Shown here: positions 33,572-44,649 of the stretch, one piece after another | Position numbering within the stretch: position 1 is the stretch's first letter | Layout: each line of letters opens with the position of its first letter | DNA from: Siphonodentalium dalli | Lineage: Eukaryota > Mollusca > Scaphopoda > Gadilida > Siphonodentaliidae | Reading direction: 5' to 3' | Length of the DNA: 64,000 nucleotides | NCBI GenBank assembly: GCA_032622095.1 | Contig: CP136069.1 | Span: 71,387,319 to 71,451,318 of the forward strand | Notes under the pieces: model-generated | Database searches by the model: none | What the model saw: only the letters and a program-made list of their open reading frames with translations | What the model was told of the DNA's origin: nothing | Translations under genes and position numbers: made by a program

Positions 33572-34034
33572 AAAGATGCATAATCCGATTAAGCGCCCCT
33601 CAATTACTATTTACTTGGATTCAGCGGTAAAAGAAATATTGGATTCGAGTCGAGGAAACCACCTATCAAAGCTCAGAGTTATTATATATCGATTTTTGAA
33701 ATCTATTATTAATTTTGTCACCATCGAGAATTAACAGTGGCCCAGTAAACAGCCGACAAGCCGACTGTCTCGGACCAAATTGCGGATGAAGATGGATAAC
33801 TCTAAAATAAAGAGGCTTTCTTTTGATAATAAAGCCAAATTTGGTCGAACAACATGTTGATAAATAACACATTTCGGGCAATTTTATAGTATAGTTGACA
33901 ACTTGACAGTGGTTAGCATTATTTTGGGGCAACTATATAATCGATTCTGATAACTGAAGCGGCATTTCTAAAAATGATTTTGTTGTTGGAATCTGATTAT
34001 ATGGGGACCATCGAATCGGATTGATTACTTTTAA
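33570..34034. mobile_element. TTAA-flanked MITE, family E copy 2
   Basis: A 465-bp element with TTAA at both ends; terminal inverted similarity centres on AATCCGATT. It aligns end to end with copy 1 at 3455-3920. It ends only 63 bp from the splice donor of the linker exon. Confidence 0.8.
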
Positions 34035-34096
34035 ATAATATACCCAATAATTGTGGCACGGAAGAGATACATTATCGCCAAAGATCATTTTCCTAC

Positions 34097-34336
34097 CTAA
34101 GTCATCGTCGCTTTTGAAAGCCCATTCGCCGACGAACTGCGTCCATTCCTTGCTGCGGTCCTTCGGGCCATAGTATAACTTGGTGAGGGGGGACTCGGGC
34201 TGTTTCTCGACCTCCTCCCCCTCCTTCTCCTCTTCATCAACCTTCTCGAGGATTGTGGAAAACAGGGGCGGGAACGACACGCTCCTCTTCGGGGAGCACG
34301 AGCGGCTTCTCCTCTTCCGTGATTTCTCTCGTTTTC
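34097..34336 (-). CDS. linker exon of Ig-domain gene, basic then acidic
   Basis: A 240-bp internal exon: acceptor CATATCTTTTCGCAG before 34336, donor TTAG/GTAGGA after 34097. Read in phase 1, which is the phase left by the Ig exon, it is open throughout: a basic Ser/Arg stretch (KREKSRKRRSRSCSPKR), SVSFPPLFSTILEKV, an acidic run (DEEEKEGEEVEKQ), then PLTKLYYGPKDRSKEWTQFV and GEWAFKSDDDL. Its end phase joins the terminal exon to make SDDDL-D-NSDSDDSEE. Being a multiple of three and phase 1-1, it can be skipped without a frameshift. No domain is recognised. A second frame is open for the first 32 codons (KTREITEEEKPLVLPEEE) but then stops; phase argues against it. Confidence 0.75.
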   Translation of the reverse strand, partial: ENERNHGRGEAARAPRRGACRSRPCFPQSSRRLMKRRRRGRRSRNSPSPPSPSYTMARRTAARNGRSSSANGLSKATMT

Positions 34337-34375
34337 CTGCGAAAAGATATGATTAGCATGGATACATTATACACG

Positions 34376-34613
34376 CAGGGGCGTGGCTAGTGGGTCGCCG
34401 TTGATGGGGTGTCCATTTGACACTTCCAAATTGCACCCCCACATTTCCTTTGAACCAGATCAAACTGCCATATTCGCAAAATACCATTTGCATCCCGCCC
34501 TTGGTATACCTGGTACCTAAAACTTTCCAACTGTTGGGAATGTCCAACCTGAGACCCCCTTATGCATGTTGAGAAATTGTCCAAACCCCCTGTCGCAACG
34601 CCCCTGCTGTCAA
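34376..34613 (-). mobile_element. family K copy with clear hAT-like ends
   Basis: Bounded by GCAGGGGCGTGGC and its inverted partner GCAACGCCCCTGC, giving a short TIR. Internally it has the K phrases (TTTCCAACTGTTGGGAAT, CCGTTGATGGGG). Flanks do not show a clear 8-bp duplication. It lies 40 bp from the acceptor of the linker exon, within its upstream intron. Confidence 0.7.
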
Positions 34614-37466
34614 TAATTTGTTCCACAATGTGAGTATAAAAGAACCAAGAATAAGAAGTAATCAAGTTGAACTATTATCGTTAGATATCACAATTCCAGA
34701 CTCACAGGCAGAGTATCTTTGCACGGCACCGGTGCACTAACAATGCCACGTGGGTTCGATTTGCTGATGGTGATAAACCATGAAATTATGCATTGGTGTC
34801 GGGTGTATTCGTTTCGCCGATGGCGATAAACTCCGAGCACATGCATCAACTCAGTGTGAGATTAGCACTCGTCGTTTACGTAAACCCTTACATCAATATT
34901 ATGCTAACGATAATGCCCATAAGGTAGCTCACTCATAACATGCACTATTGTGATGGCGAAGAGAGCAGCCGTAACAGCGTGTATGGGGTACTGTACCACT
35001 GGTTTGGCAATACTTCGAGGAAGGTATTTTAATTCGAAACAAAACTATTCCACGCATGCTTCACATATAATTAAGAAGTTAATCGATCTATCGAAGGCTT
35101 TGTTTAATTATCCGAATAAATTCAATATAAAAGCTTAGAAAATAGATGTATATATAAAATTTACATTGATTACGCTCCCCAACCCCAACGTTGGTCAATA
35201 TGTTGAATACTTAGAAATTTCATGTCGGACAATTCAGCAACTGTTGGAAATGTCAGAAAAATATATGTTGAAATTTCTCCGATAGTTTGAATTCTCCAAT
35301 ACCAATATTTGGTTTGAAATATGGTGTTTTTTAGGCTAACAACCAAAACGTTTTCCCTATAATCGTACTGAAAATAGCCATAATTTGGAAATTTCTTGGT
35401 TGAAAATTCCCAAATTGGACTCCCCCACCGAAAACCGTCTCGCCATGTCCCCCTAACACGGGTTAGAACAATCTTGTCAATATCTATCAGAGCGCAACAG
35501 TCATACACGCTTTCTGATTCTGTAGCCGACTGCATGGGTATATACGGTACATATACTAGTCTGTGGTTTTCTATATTTAGCACGGTTTGTTTTTTGGCAA
35601 CAATAGCAAACCCGACCCCCAAAAGTCAAATTTCTTATGTGCGTTGAGAAGAATTCTCTCACTAAACACTTATTGACAGAACGGAGATTTAGAGCGGTAG
35701 TCTTATTGGCGATGTACGCGTGCCACTCAGTAAAATGCCAGCAAACGAGAACTCTTGTGCTTGACTTGACTATTGTTGTATATGTGCGTCCAGACATCCG
35801 TGTTAGTAAAATATTCGGAGAACCAAAGCACAGCGTTGCGCGAAATAGTTCTTTGATTATAGTGAGACTTTCCTAACTTAAGTGATATTTTGTAGGCGTC
35901 ATATGGGCAATAAGTGGCTCGGTTCGCTTGGTATATTAATATCGCAAAAGTCCACAACATGTGGTAATAATAATGTCGCCGGTGGCAACCACGGTCTTAT
36001 CGAGTCATGAAGGGAGATAAACCCTGCATTGAGTTCACACAAATTTCCCCCGGGTTATAAACACGACGCCTTCCGCCTCGCTGAGATAACGCGTTCTCTC
36101 GTCGGTTTACGAGAAGCCTGGATGCAAATGTAAATCACAATCTCAGTCAACGAGCTCGCTCCATTATCACCTCGGTTCCATGCTGTTTCTTTATACATTA
36201 TGATTTATTGTAGCGTTATTGCACAATTAGACGCCGGTTGATAACGCATGCACGAACGTTGCCAATCATACACAACCCGAAGGAGTTCCGGTAACCTAGA
36301 AACATGAAAGCTTAGCAGTCGCGGCCATATGGTCGGTTTGAGCATGCGATATTAGTTTCCATTGCAAATTCGGTCTTTGTTGAGGATCAAATGTAAAGAA
36401 ATTATGCATATACATGTACGTGCTAGTGGCTTAGTGCCAAAACGCCTACTGATAGAGAGGTCGCCCTTCGACGGCTTATAAAACTGTAAGCGTCAGACTT
36501 TACTTGGTTGGTGCCTAATGGACTACTGCATTTTTTTTTCCTTGTGGTGTTTTCGACCGATCCTCGCTTGACAAGGTCAATGGACACTTTTCACACAATT
36601 AACTACTATACTGATCAGAATTACAAGTATAGGGTACTACGTCACTATCGTTTGTGTTCTCTCTCTGTCAGTTGTCGTTTTGCCATTACGGTTTCTAGAA
36701 GACAAGCATGTGCAGACGAGTTTTGCATGCAATCATCGAGCCAAATACTGACTATGACGTGATAAGAACACAATTAAGTAGAAAATAATAACGGCAAACA
36801 GAATCACATCACCTCACTGCGAGTGGTATACATACAAAGTTTGAACGGCACTATTTTCTCACAAACGGACTCGTATTCGTCAATTCTGCGGAAAGATTTT
36901 TGGACCTTCCGAAAAGTTTACGACTTCTATTAACAGTTTTCTTCTCGTAATGTTATCAGTAGTAGTTCGTTATGCGAAAGGAGACCATTACTTCGGCTTC
37001 TTCCCCTTAAAGCGAAAAATACATATGCATACATATAAGTTAAAACTTAGTCAATTGATGGGCGGCGCTAAGCAGTATCCGTCAATTCACCTATAATCAC
37101 GAATTGTTGTGGTAGTCTGTTCAAGCTTTCATTAACATCTTGAAAAAATCGTTTAAAGAGACCCAATGCGCTCGCAGCAGGTAAGTGTGCAAAACATATA
37201 TAAATATGTTAAAATATCACCACCAAGAAGAACATGCAAATATTGATCAACTTTGTTCTTATATTCATTATTTATTGTTCTCCATCCAGTAAAGACATAA
37301 ATTTCGTGTGCTGAAACAATTGTCATGTTAACAAAACTGTTGCAGTAATATGTCAACAAACATCACTATTAGTGTAGTAAGTTCAATTGTTTCAGTCTGA
37401 AAATTATTTTCTGAATATTGTTTTCAATGCTTTGACCATTTTCCAATGTCTACGGTCAAGGTTTGA
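34614..37466. other. intron; a diverged family K stretch, otherwise nothing
   Basis: 35163-35460 contains AGCAACTGTTGGAAATGTC and related phrases suggesting a diverged family K copy. The rest, to 37466, shows no exon, RNA gene or repeat that I can support. Confidence 0.4.
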
Positions 37467-37580
37467 TTAACCCCATTTATGACGGGGTTTCATAACGGGA
37501 GCTGCGCTGGTGCAGCATTAATGATCGTGTGCCAGTGCATTATCTTGTATATACCGGGTCTCCAGTCATGGATGTGTTAA
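37467..37580 (-). mobile_element. family B MITE copy 4, internally deleted
   Basis: Both TTAA ends are present (37467 and 37577) and GGAGCTGCGCTGGTGCAGCATTAA matches other B copies, but only 114 bp remain. Confidence 0.65.
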
Positions 37581-37590
37581 TGGTTATTAT

Positions 37591-37965
37591 CTGCTTTTTA
37601 ACGGTGGAATTATAGATACATGTCCAATTAGTTCAATAAGATACAAACAGTTTAACCCTTCCATGACTGAAATGTTATGAAAACCCTGTGGTAATGCATG
37701 CTCGTATGTATGCTAGTCTCCCATAGGGAGCCTAGAACATATAAGAGAATGTACTGGTTTACATTGTCAATTTAAATGTTGTTAGTCCAAGGTATTCGCT
37801 TATATATATGCGAGGTTCCATATGGGAGACTCGCATATATAATAGAATGCATTGGCAGAGGGTTTTCACAACATTTCAGGAAACTCCAATCATGGAAGGG
37901 TTAAACGTTTGTATCTTATTGAACTAATTGGACTTGTATCTGTTATTCCACTGTAACAGTAATGT
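37591..37965. mobile_element. foldback element split by a family B MITE
   Basis: Arms 37591-37651 and 37905-37960 are reverse complements (core CCAATTAGTTCAATAAGAT) and abut the two ends of the MITE at 37652-37904. The MITE therefore entered the loop, or centre, of an older palindrome, or forms its middle. Confidence 0.75.
37652..37904 (+). mobile_element. family B MITE copy 5
   Basis: A 253-bp element bounded by TTAA; both ends read CCCTTCCATGA(C/T)TG inward and both carry the GTTATGAAAACC/GGTTTTCACAAC phrase, so this copy is more symmetric than copy 1. Confidence 0.85.
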
Positions 37966-37999
37966 TTACATATCAATGGTTTTGATCTTTGAAATCTCG

Positions 38000-38399
38000 T
38001 TAACCCTTTACCCAACAAACCGGCCAAAACCGGCCAAATAAAGCTGCAACAGCCTAAATTATCTTGGGTCTGTCTCAATAAAACCATACAAATATGGATA
38101 TCATTGGAACCGGCTCATTGACCACATTGTGATGGTTACAGTTATGCCCTGTGCCAATGCATTCTCTTATATATGCGAGTCGACCATAGGTCGCCTCGCA
38201 TATATAAGAGAATGCATTGGCCTAAAAAAAATATTTTTTTAACACTTTTTACCATTTTTTCTTACATTCTTTAACAATTTTATAATTTTTAATGTGTTAA
38301 GCCAATGCATTCTCTTATATATGCGAGGCGACCTATGGTCGACTCGCATATATAAGAGAATGCATTGGCACAGGGCCCTTCTGTTGGGTAAATGGTTAA
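38000..38399 (-). mobile_element. family A double-hairpin MITE, copy 2
   Basis: Complete, with TTAA at both ends (38000 and 38396). It is a near-exact reverse complement of the copies at 16875 and 49879 and begins only 35 bp after the previous foldback. Confidence 0.92.
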
Positions 38400-38519
38400 T
38401 GGAGGTTATTAATAATGAAAACAAGAACGACATCGATCGAATGTTCAATGTACTTTTTGATGATAGTAGTTTTATAGACGTTTATAAAATGTATTTTATG
38501 TCGCACGAACCCACTTTGA

Positions 38520-38910
38520 AGGCAAACGAGTCCTTTTAAAGTGATGTGAAACACTCCGGTAGGGTAATCAAATAGAAATAGAGAACAATCTTGCTCAAAG
38601 TAGTTATCTTTACGAATATTAATCAAAATTTACAACACACACCGTCATTCTGATAAATTATTTAAATGCAATGACTCCCGATGGCGAAATCATTGTGTTT
38701 GTTTATTGCCGATATTTGCGTCGCGAATCCGGATGTAAATATTTACAATTTCGCGTATTTCAAACGATGTTTTCTATGGAATGGTATGGTCGATTTCTTT
38801 GAAATTTGCGGCGATGTTAGTAGAATACTATATTTCCCAGGTTGGCATAACGCCTTAGTACTAACTTGTCAGGTTCACGCACCCGAAAAAGTCCCTAATA
38901 TGTCTTTAAG
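38520..38910 (+). mobile_element. repeat H/I copy 2
   Basis: A contiguous version of the sequence split at 31000-32245, in opposite orientation. An open frame starting at 38681 (115 codons) runs through it, but the matching copy does not conserve it, so I do not call a gene. Confidence 0.65.
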
Positions 38911-40435
38911 AAAGATCGGCGATCAAAGAAACTTTGTGCGAGACTCTATAAAGCTGCTTTCACACACATGTGGCTGCGACTGCGTCATACGCACGGCGGA
39001 AGGTCCAGTCAGCATCACATCTAAATGAAGATGGCTGGGTGAAGTTGAAGAAATTAGACGAGTTCGACCCGGAGTCCTTCTATAACGTCTGCGTACCAAA
39101 AATGAGAGCCCGCAAATGAGAGCTAGTCACAAGCTATTCAATATGCACAGTATAGCAAACTATGAGAGCAAAGTTTATGTAGCATCTAGCCAGTGATTTA
39201 TATGAAGATCCATATTCTCACATGACTGGAGATATATCGAATCCAACAGTTTACCTGACTACCTTCTGACCAGTGTTCACGTGTTGGTGTTGGTGATTAT
39301 ATGCGTTTATCTATACTATATATATTTTGAGACTTCCGTATATACATATGTGTGTACTTTATAGAATCGAAAACGACTGCACCCATCGAGCTCAAATTTC
39401 GTATATAGGTGTAAAACCCCACGGGGATCGTCCACGTCGCATTTTGGACAAGCTTTGACCACTCATTCTCCACTCCCAATCACAAACGAGAGGCCGATCC
39501 CGATCGGCAGATGTTAACCCATCCCTTGGCGATAAAAAATTAATATGATCGGATAAATGAGAGTTTTGGTGTTGAATTATAGAGTATACTGTTACGTACT
39601 ATTATAGACAAATGTACATAACACAAATTATTGGAATTTATGGGTCACTGGCATTTGTATAAGAGAATGCAATGGTACATGATCTGTAATGCTAAACCGC
39701 CACAGCCAGAAAGCCCGTGGGTTAAATGTGTAGTTGTGACCTGTACATGGAATACTTGGGTTAAGAGAGTCCAATTTAAGTTTACAATAATAATGTGTCC
39801 TAGTATACAGATAAGCAACCTCACCACTGACCCATTAATATCAATTATATAGCAGAGCTGTCAAAAATGACAGGAATTGTTTATGTTGAACACTGACCTC
39901 TCTATTAAACCAATAACAATTATAATGATATCAGACCATCTGAAGATATAACTCTGCAGCACAGATGTCCAAGTCTACTGTTAATATCATGTGATGTTTA
40001 TTGTGGAATCTCTATTTTAAATTAGATACCATAGCCTTCTTTATCAGATTATTTGCACATTGGCATAAGAGACATCAGAAAATAATATAGCTTTATCAAT
40101 AGCTAAGTAGTCCAAATGCAATTGGTGAATTGGATTTAATGTTGCTCCAAACACATTTACCAGTACATAACACAAGATTTTGGACCGATTTAATCAAATT
40201 TGGTGTGGTGATTCGGGGTACCCTTGGCAGAGTTATAATGGTGTTAGTTTTTCAAATTTGTTTAACTAAAAAAAAAATGTTTTTTTATTATTTAAAAAAA
40301 TTAAAGGGACACATTGGAAATCTTTTTATCAACTTGTATCATAATCATCAATATCTAAATGAATTATTATTATTATAAAAGTTTTAAATAAATCCAAAAA
40401 AAAAAATCGATTTTTTGTTCAATTTTTTTCTTCGA
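38911..40435. other. no gene seen; small MITE scrap
   Basis: 39640-39700 carries TATAAGAGAATGCAATGG and ATGATCTGTAATGC, a scrap of family B. The rest is AT-rich with A and T runs near 40265-40430. Confidence 0.45.
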
Positions 40436-40870
40436 AAAAGGGTCATAACTCCTTTAAAATAAATCGGATCAAACCCATATTCGATCTGTATTTTGGGCTG
40501 TGAAACTCACATACCAAATTTGGTTCCAATCAGATAAAAAATGTTTGAGTTATGGCAGAATGTGTGAATTCTAAGTCGAAAAAGGGCCATAACTCTGTAA
40601 CAAAAACTCGGATCAAACCCAAATTCGAACTCGATCTGTATTTTGGTTCTGATTGGATAGAAAATGTTTGAGTTATCGCATTACACGTGAAGTGTCTACG
40701 GACGGACGGACGGACATACGCACGACAGGGTACTTGTGAGGTGCGATCTTTTGTTTGCATGACTTGTGGGGTGCGTGGGGTGCACCCCACAAGTAACGTA
40801 CGAAGAATCCAATTTTAAACCTGGTGAGAGCGTCCGTCCGTCTATCCGTCCGGACGGACGAACGACGAGT
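40436..40870. repeat. dispersed GGGCCATAACTC repeat with GACG tails
   Basis: Two roughly 130-bp units, each starting GGGTCATAACTC or GGGCCATAACTC followed by CGGATCAAACCC and GAGTTATGGC, then (GACG)n at 40690 and (GTCC)n at 40830. A 31-bp hairpin (CTTGTGGGGTGC and complement) lies at 40763-40793. Confidence 0.7.
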
Positions 40871-41699
40871 GGTCAATCCGGACAACGACACTATGTTTAC
40901 CATACATGGTATGGGTAAACATAAAAACGGCACTGCGGTGGTTAATCAAGTGATAATTTAATGAGCGTTTGTTTTTGACGCATCGCTATAAAAGAGCGTT
41001 TGTTTACAATTCAACGTTATCGCTCGAAATTTAGCATCTGCAGAGAGATATACGGGAACAATACTTTTGAGTGGTTTCCTATGCGGAGATATTTATTGGA
41101 TGTCATAGTACTTTTAGACGCAGTTGATTTACAATTCTTTGTGAATAGCTAGACTGCCATTCGTTCGAGTTGTTTTAGATCAAACAATATTCTCTGTCGC
41201 ACTCATATTTCGTCATAAACGAATCCACTGTAATCGACCTATTTTTAGAACGCAACACGTGACACCAACAAAATTACGTCGCGTTGGTGATGGGGTTCAC
41301 GGCGGGGTTAATTGACTGTCCGCTCTTTGCGGGGACTATTGACCATCTCGTAAGGGTGGACACTGGACAACCTCTGTCAGGGGCTGCTCAATGGCCACGG
41401 GCAGGTTAAAAAAAATCATACCTCTTTTATGGACGGGTATCATAATGTCTCTTGATTAAAAAGTCTGTCGTTCCTAGGAACGGGGAAGTTTAGGACGGGT
41501 ACCATGAATTAACTCATTGAGAAACACAAAATGCGTTGTCTGTCGTTCCTAGGAATGGGGGGATTTCATCGGGTCAATTTTTCCGCCAGAAAAACGCCCA
41601 ATTAACTCATTGAAAAACAAAAAATTCAATTAAAAATTAAATAAAACAAAATAATTTAAAAAAATGTCATGTTTCTGACCAACCACGCCAGTGGCGGGC

Positions 41700-42475
41700 T
41701 AACCTGCTAGTCTATAATATATTTTGGATGATCTGTTTGTGTGTTAGGGTGTGTGTGGGGGTGTGTGTGTGTGTGTGTGTGCGTGTAATCGATGAACTCG
41801 AAAACGGCCGACCCGATTTCGATGAAACTTGGTATGTGGGGGTATTTTCGGTCGGGGGTGACATAGGCCATTGATTTGTCCGTGCGACGTGACCTTGACC
41901 TTGAAATCGGGTCATTTCAAGGTCAAACGCCCGAATATCACGGGATTTCGATGAAACTTGGTATGTGGGTGTATTTTCGGCCGGGGAGTGGCATAAACCT
42001 ATTAATTTGCCCGTGCGACGTGACATTGAAATCGGGTCATTTCAAGGTCAAACGCCCGAATATCACTGGATTTCGATGAAACTTGGTATGTGAGGGTACT
42101 TTCGTATGGGGAGTCTCATAAGCATGTTCATTTGCCCGTGCGACGTGACCTTGACCTTGCAATCGGGTCAATTCAAGGTCAAATCGCCAATTATGATGGG
42201 ATTTCGACGAAATTTTATACATAGGGTTACTTTTGTCCACTGGGTGTTTTGGACGGGTCAAATCGTGACCCTGACCTTGACCTTCAAAATGATCAATTCA
42301 AGGTCAAATCGGGTAAAACCGGATGGATTTCGACTGGGCACGTTTGTCGGGTACTTTTGTCCGGGCATTGTTTTGGACTGGTCAAATCGTGACCCCCACT
42401 TGACCTTGACCTTCAAAATGGACAATTCAAGGTCAAAGCCCGGACGACGTCGGGTCACCTTCTAGTATCTATATA
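41700..42475 (+). mobile_element. GACCTTGA composite element, left copy
   Basis: Begins with GTCTATAATATATTTTGGAT, then a (GT)n tract (41750-41782), then a tandem array, and ends GGGTCACCTTCTAG. The same parts occur in reverse at 44650-45530. No coding capacity. Confidence 0.65.
41815..42450 (+). repeat. tandem array of about 127-bp units
   Basis: Five units start at GATTTCGA positions 41815, 41944, 42069, 42200 and 42326. Each has a GAAACTTGGTATGTGG-like start and a CGTGACCTTGACCTTGA / TTCAAGGTCAAA body. Units 4 and 5 are most diverged. Confidence 0.85.
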
Positions 42476-42585
42476 TACGTCGCCGCATGCGTTAAACGCA
42501 ACGTTGGTCAGTCCCGCGTGAAAGGGGTATATAGAGCCGCGTGGCATTTTACCGCATGCGTCAGCCGCAGGTCTGTGACGGCGGC

Positions 42586-42994
42586 TTAAGGCTAGCGCAC
42601 ACTGGAGCCAGATTGCTGAACTATCGGTCTCTGAGCAATTTGGCTACAAGCGTGCCCGGAACTTTATGCGAGTCCGATTGCTCTGAGCAATTCAGCTCGC
42701 ATATCAAGCATGTTTGATACTTTCTCGACCCGTGAGTCAAATTGCTCAACTGTATTAGGATGCGAGCCCGATTGCTGAGCTATACCATCGCGAGTCCTTA
42801 CCAATCAAATAACGACAGAGGTGCCATTTTGAAAACAAATCAACAAGCCGGTGTCACGTGAGCGAGTACCTATCGATAGTAAGTCGCTTGTGGTTGATGG
42901 CGATAAGGTCAAGAGCTGCGCATTATGACTCGCAAGTGCGCGGTGCAGAGACCGTTAGCTCAGCAACCGGTCTCCAGTGTGTGCCGGCCTTTAA
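42586..42994. mobile_element. TTAA-flanked TIR element, family P
   Basis: A 409-bp element with TTAA at both ends and inverted termini (AAGGCTAGCGCACACTGGAG against AAAGGCCGGCACACACTGGAG read in reverse). The inside repeats the palindromic box ATTGCTCTGAGCAAT or ATTGCTGAGC four to five times. No coding capacity. Confidence 0.8.
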
Positions 42995-43084
42995 TGGGTA
43001 GACCACGTATACGGCGGCCTAAAATAAAATTCGTTTCATACTTTCATACAAACTATATAGCTTATGGCGGCGTAGTTTACCATG

Positions 43085-43128
43085 TATCTTACCAACTGAG
43101 CCACATGGGGACCCACATAGGACTAGAC
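43085..43128 (-). other. tRNA-like box A sequence
   Basis: The minus strand reads GTCCCCATGTGGCTCAGTTGG then TAAGATACATGGTAAAC, close to a tRNA 5' half with box A. No GGTTCRA box B follows at the right distance, so this is at best a fragment of a tRNA or SINE head. Confidence 0.3.
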
Positions 43129-43904
43129 GTGTAACTATAAATTATATATCCATACTTAAATTGGATGCTATCGATAGAAACGTCGGAACTTCCCTTTGGG
43201 GAGACATTTTCAATATCGAGACACCACATGCTTTGATACAGTTGAAAGAATGCTATAAAGTAACTCAAAAAGAGCTGTATAAGTGCTGTAAATGAATTTT
43301 CCGATAGTTGGATCACTTTATATCGATTGCGCCGGCGCCTGGCATAATTCCTTTGCATTGTTTGTGTCTCGTAAAGAGATACATTCATAAGCCCTCCGGG
43401 GACGCTGTGGATCATTTATGGCTTTTGGAGACTTCAGATAGTCGGTTAAGGATATGATTCGAACATGACGGCAAATTCTACCAATGTATCAATAGGAGAT
43501 GGTGTCCAGATGCACACGTGCATTGTCCAAATGAGTGACAGGAATGAACGTCAGTTTCAATGTGGTCATGGTATATTGACAGTTATAAAAAAAATCAGCT
43601 TTGGGGTTCATGCGCTCAAAACCCATTACCACGTTGAATTCGCCGTTTATTATTTAAGAAATGACTTGAAGATCGATTGGGGTCATTGGATTTTGACCGA
43701 CAGAGTATATAATTAAACAAAGTGTATGAATCCCGACGGAATTTATTAAATCAAGCACATAAGACAAACTTGGTCTGAAAGTACTGATTAAATGGGTGTT
43801 GTGATACTCCAAAGAAGTAGTATGTTTGTGGGGGTTAAGTCTTGTTTCAACCGCTAGGCGATATCAGGGCGAATTCAGTTATTTCAGTTTTTTTGCTGAT
43901 GATA

Positions 43905-44158
43905 GACGATGATGATGATGGGGATAGCGGTGATAATGATGGCGACGAAGACGATGATGATGATGGAGATAGCGGTGATAATGATGGCGACGAAGACGAT
44001 GATGATGATGGATGATGGACGATCGACGGTGATGAACGGTGGTGACGACGATGGACGATAACGGACGATGATGCACGATGATGCACGATGGTGGACAATG
44101 ATGATGACGATGATGATGACGATGATGATAAAGACGATGATGACGACGGCGAAGTTCC
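43905..44158. repeat. GAT-rich microsatellite with higher-order duplication
   Basis: GATGAT and GACGAT trinucleotides; a 57-bp block (GGGGATAGCGGTGATAATGATGGC...) is present twice near 43919 and 43976. Ser- and His-rich frames on the other strand are artefacts of the repeat. Confidence 0.9.
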
Positions 44159-44649
44159 GCATTCTTTTCTGACCAGTCTCAGTGAATGCTGTGTCTGATT
44201 AACTATGGTAGACTTTCTATGTCCCGAACGCGGGTGTCCTCACAATTGCATAGCGCAAATCAGAACTCACTATTAGTATATAAATAAAAAAAGCGTCTAA
44301 TCGAAACGATTCATTAAACACAGTGTGACGTAATTACAGTACGGTATCTAATGTCCACCAATGAGGTGAGGCATGGGATCTGTATTGAAACGCGTAATTA
44401 GAAATGAGAGCTTGCTGCGTAATACAATGGTGCATACGTGAAGGGAACACATGTGCACTTGTTTCATAATGATCTGAATGACCTGGTAAATACCCAAATT
44501 TCACATGACCAGACGTATCCCGTATCCTATGATTTTTTGTTTAATGTCTTGATACAGGTGCCTAGCCAATGCCTCAATCCACCCGTTTCGTCTGTGTTGG
44601 GGTCTCTTTTGTGTATAACGGTCTGACAGGCTCTATATATATATATATA

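Noticed and set aside
34241-34336. Alternative frame of the linker exon (KTREITEEEKPLVLPEEE)
   Set aside because: It hits a stop after 32 codons and does not match the phase left by the Ig exon, whereas the other frame is open to the donor.
38681-39028. 115-codon frame containing WNGMVDFFEICGDVSRILYF
   Set aside because: It reads through repeat H; the inverted copy at 31 kb does not conserve it.
43085-43128. Functional tRNA gene on the minus strand
   Set aside because: Box A is good, but no box B or acceptor stem closes the fold.
43465-43716. 83-codon frame with Cys and His residues
   Set aside because: No domain recognised and no transcript signals; length is compatible with chance.
44039-44162. 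Ser- and Ile-rich frames on the minus strand
   Set aside because: Translation of the GAT microsatellite.
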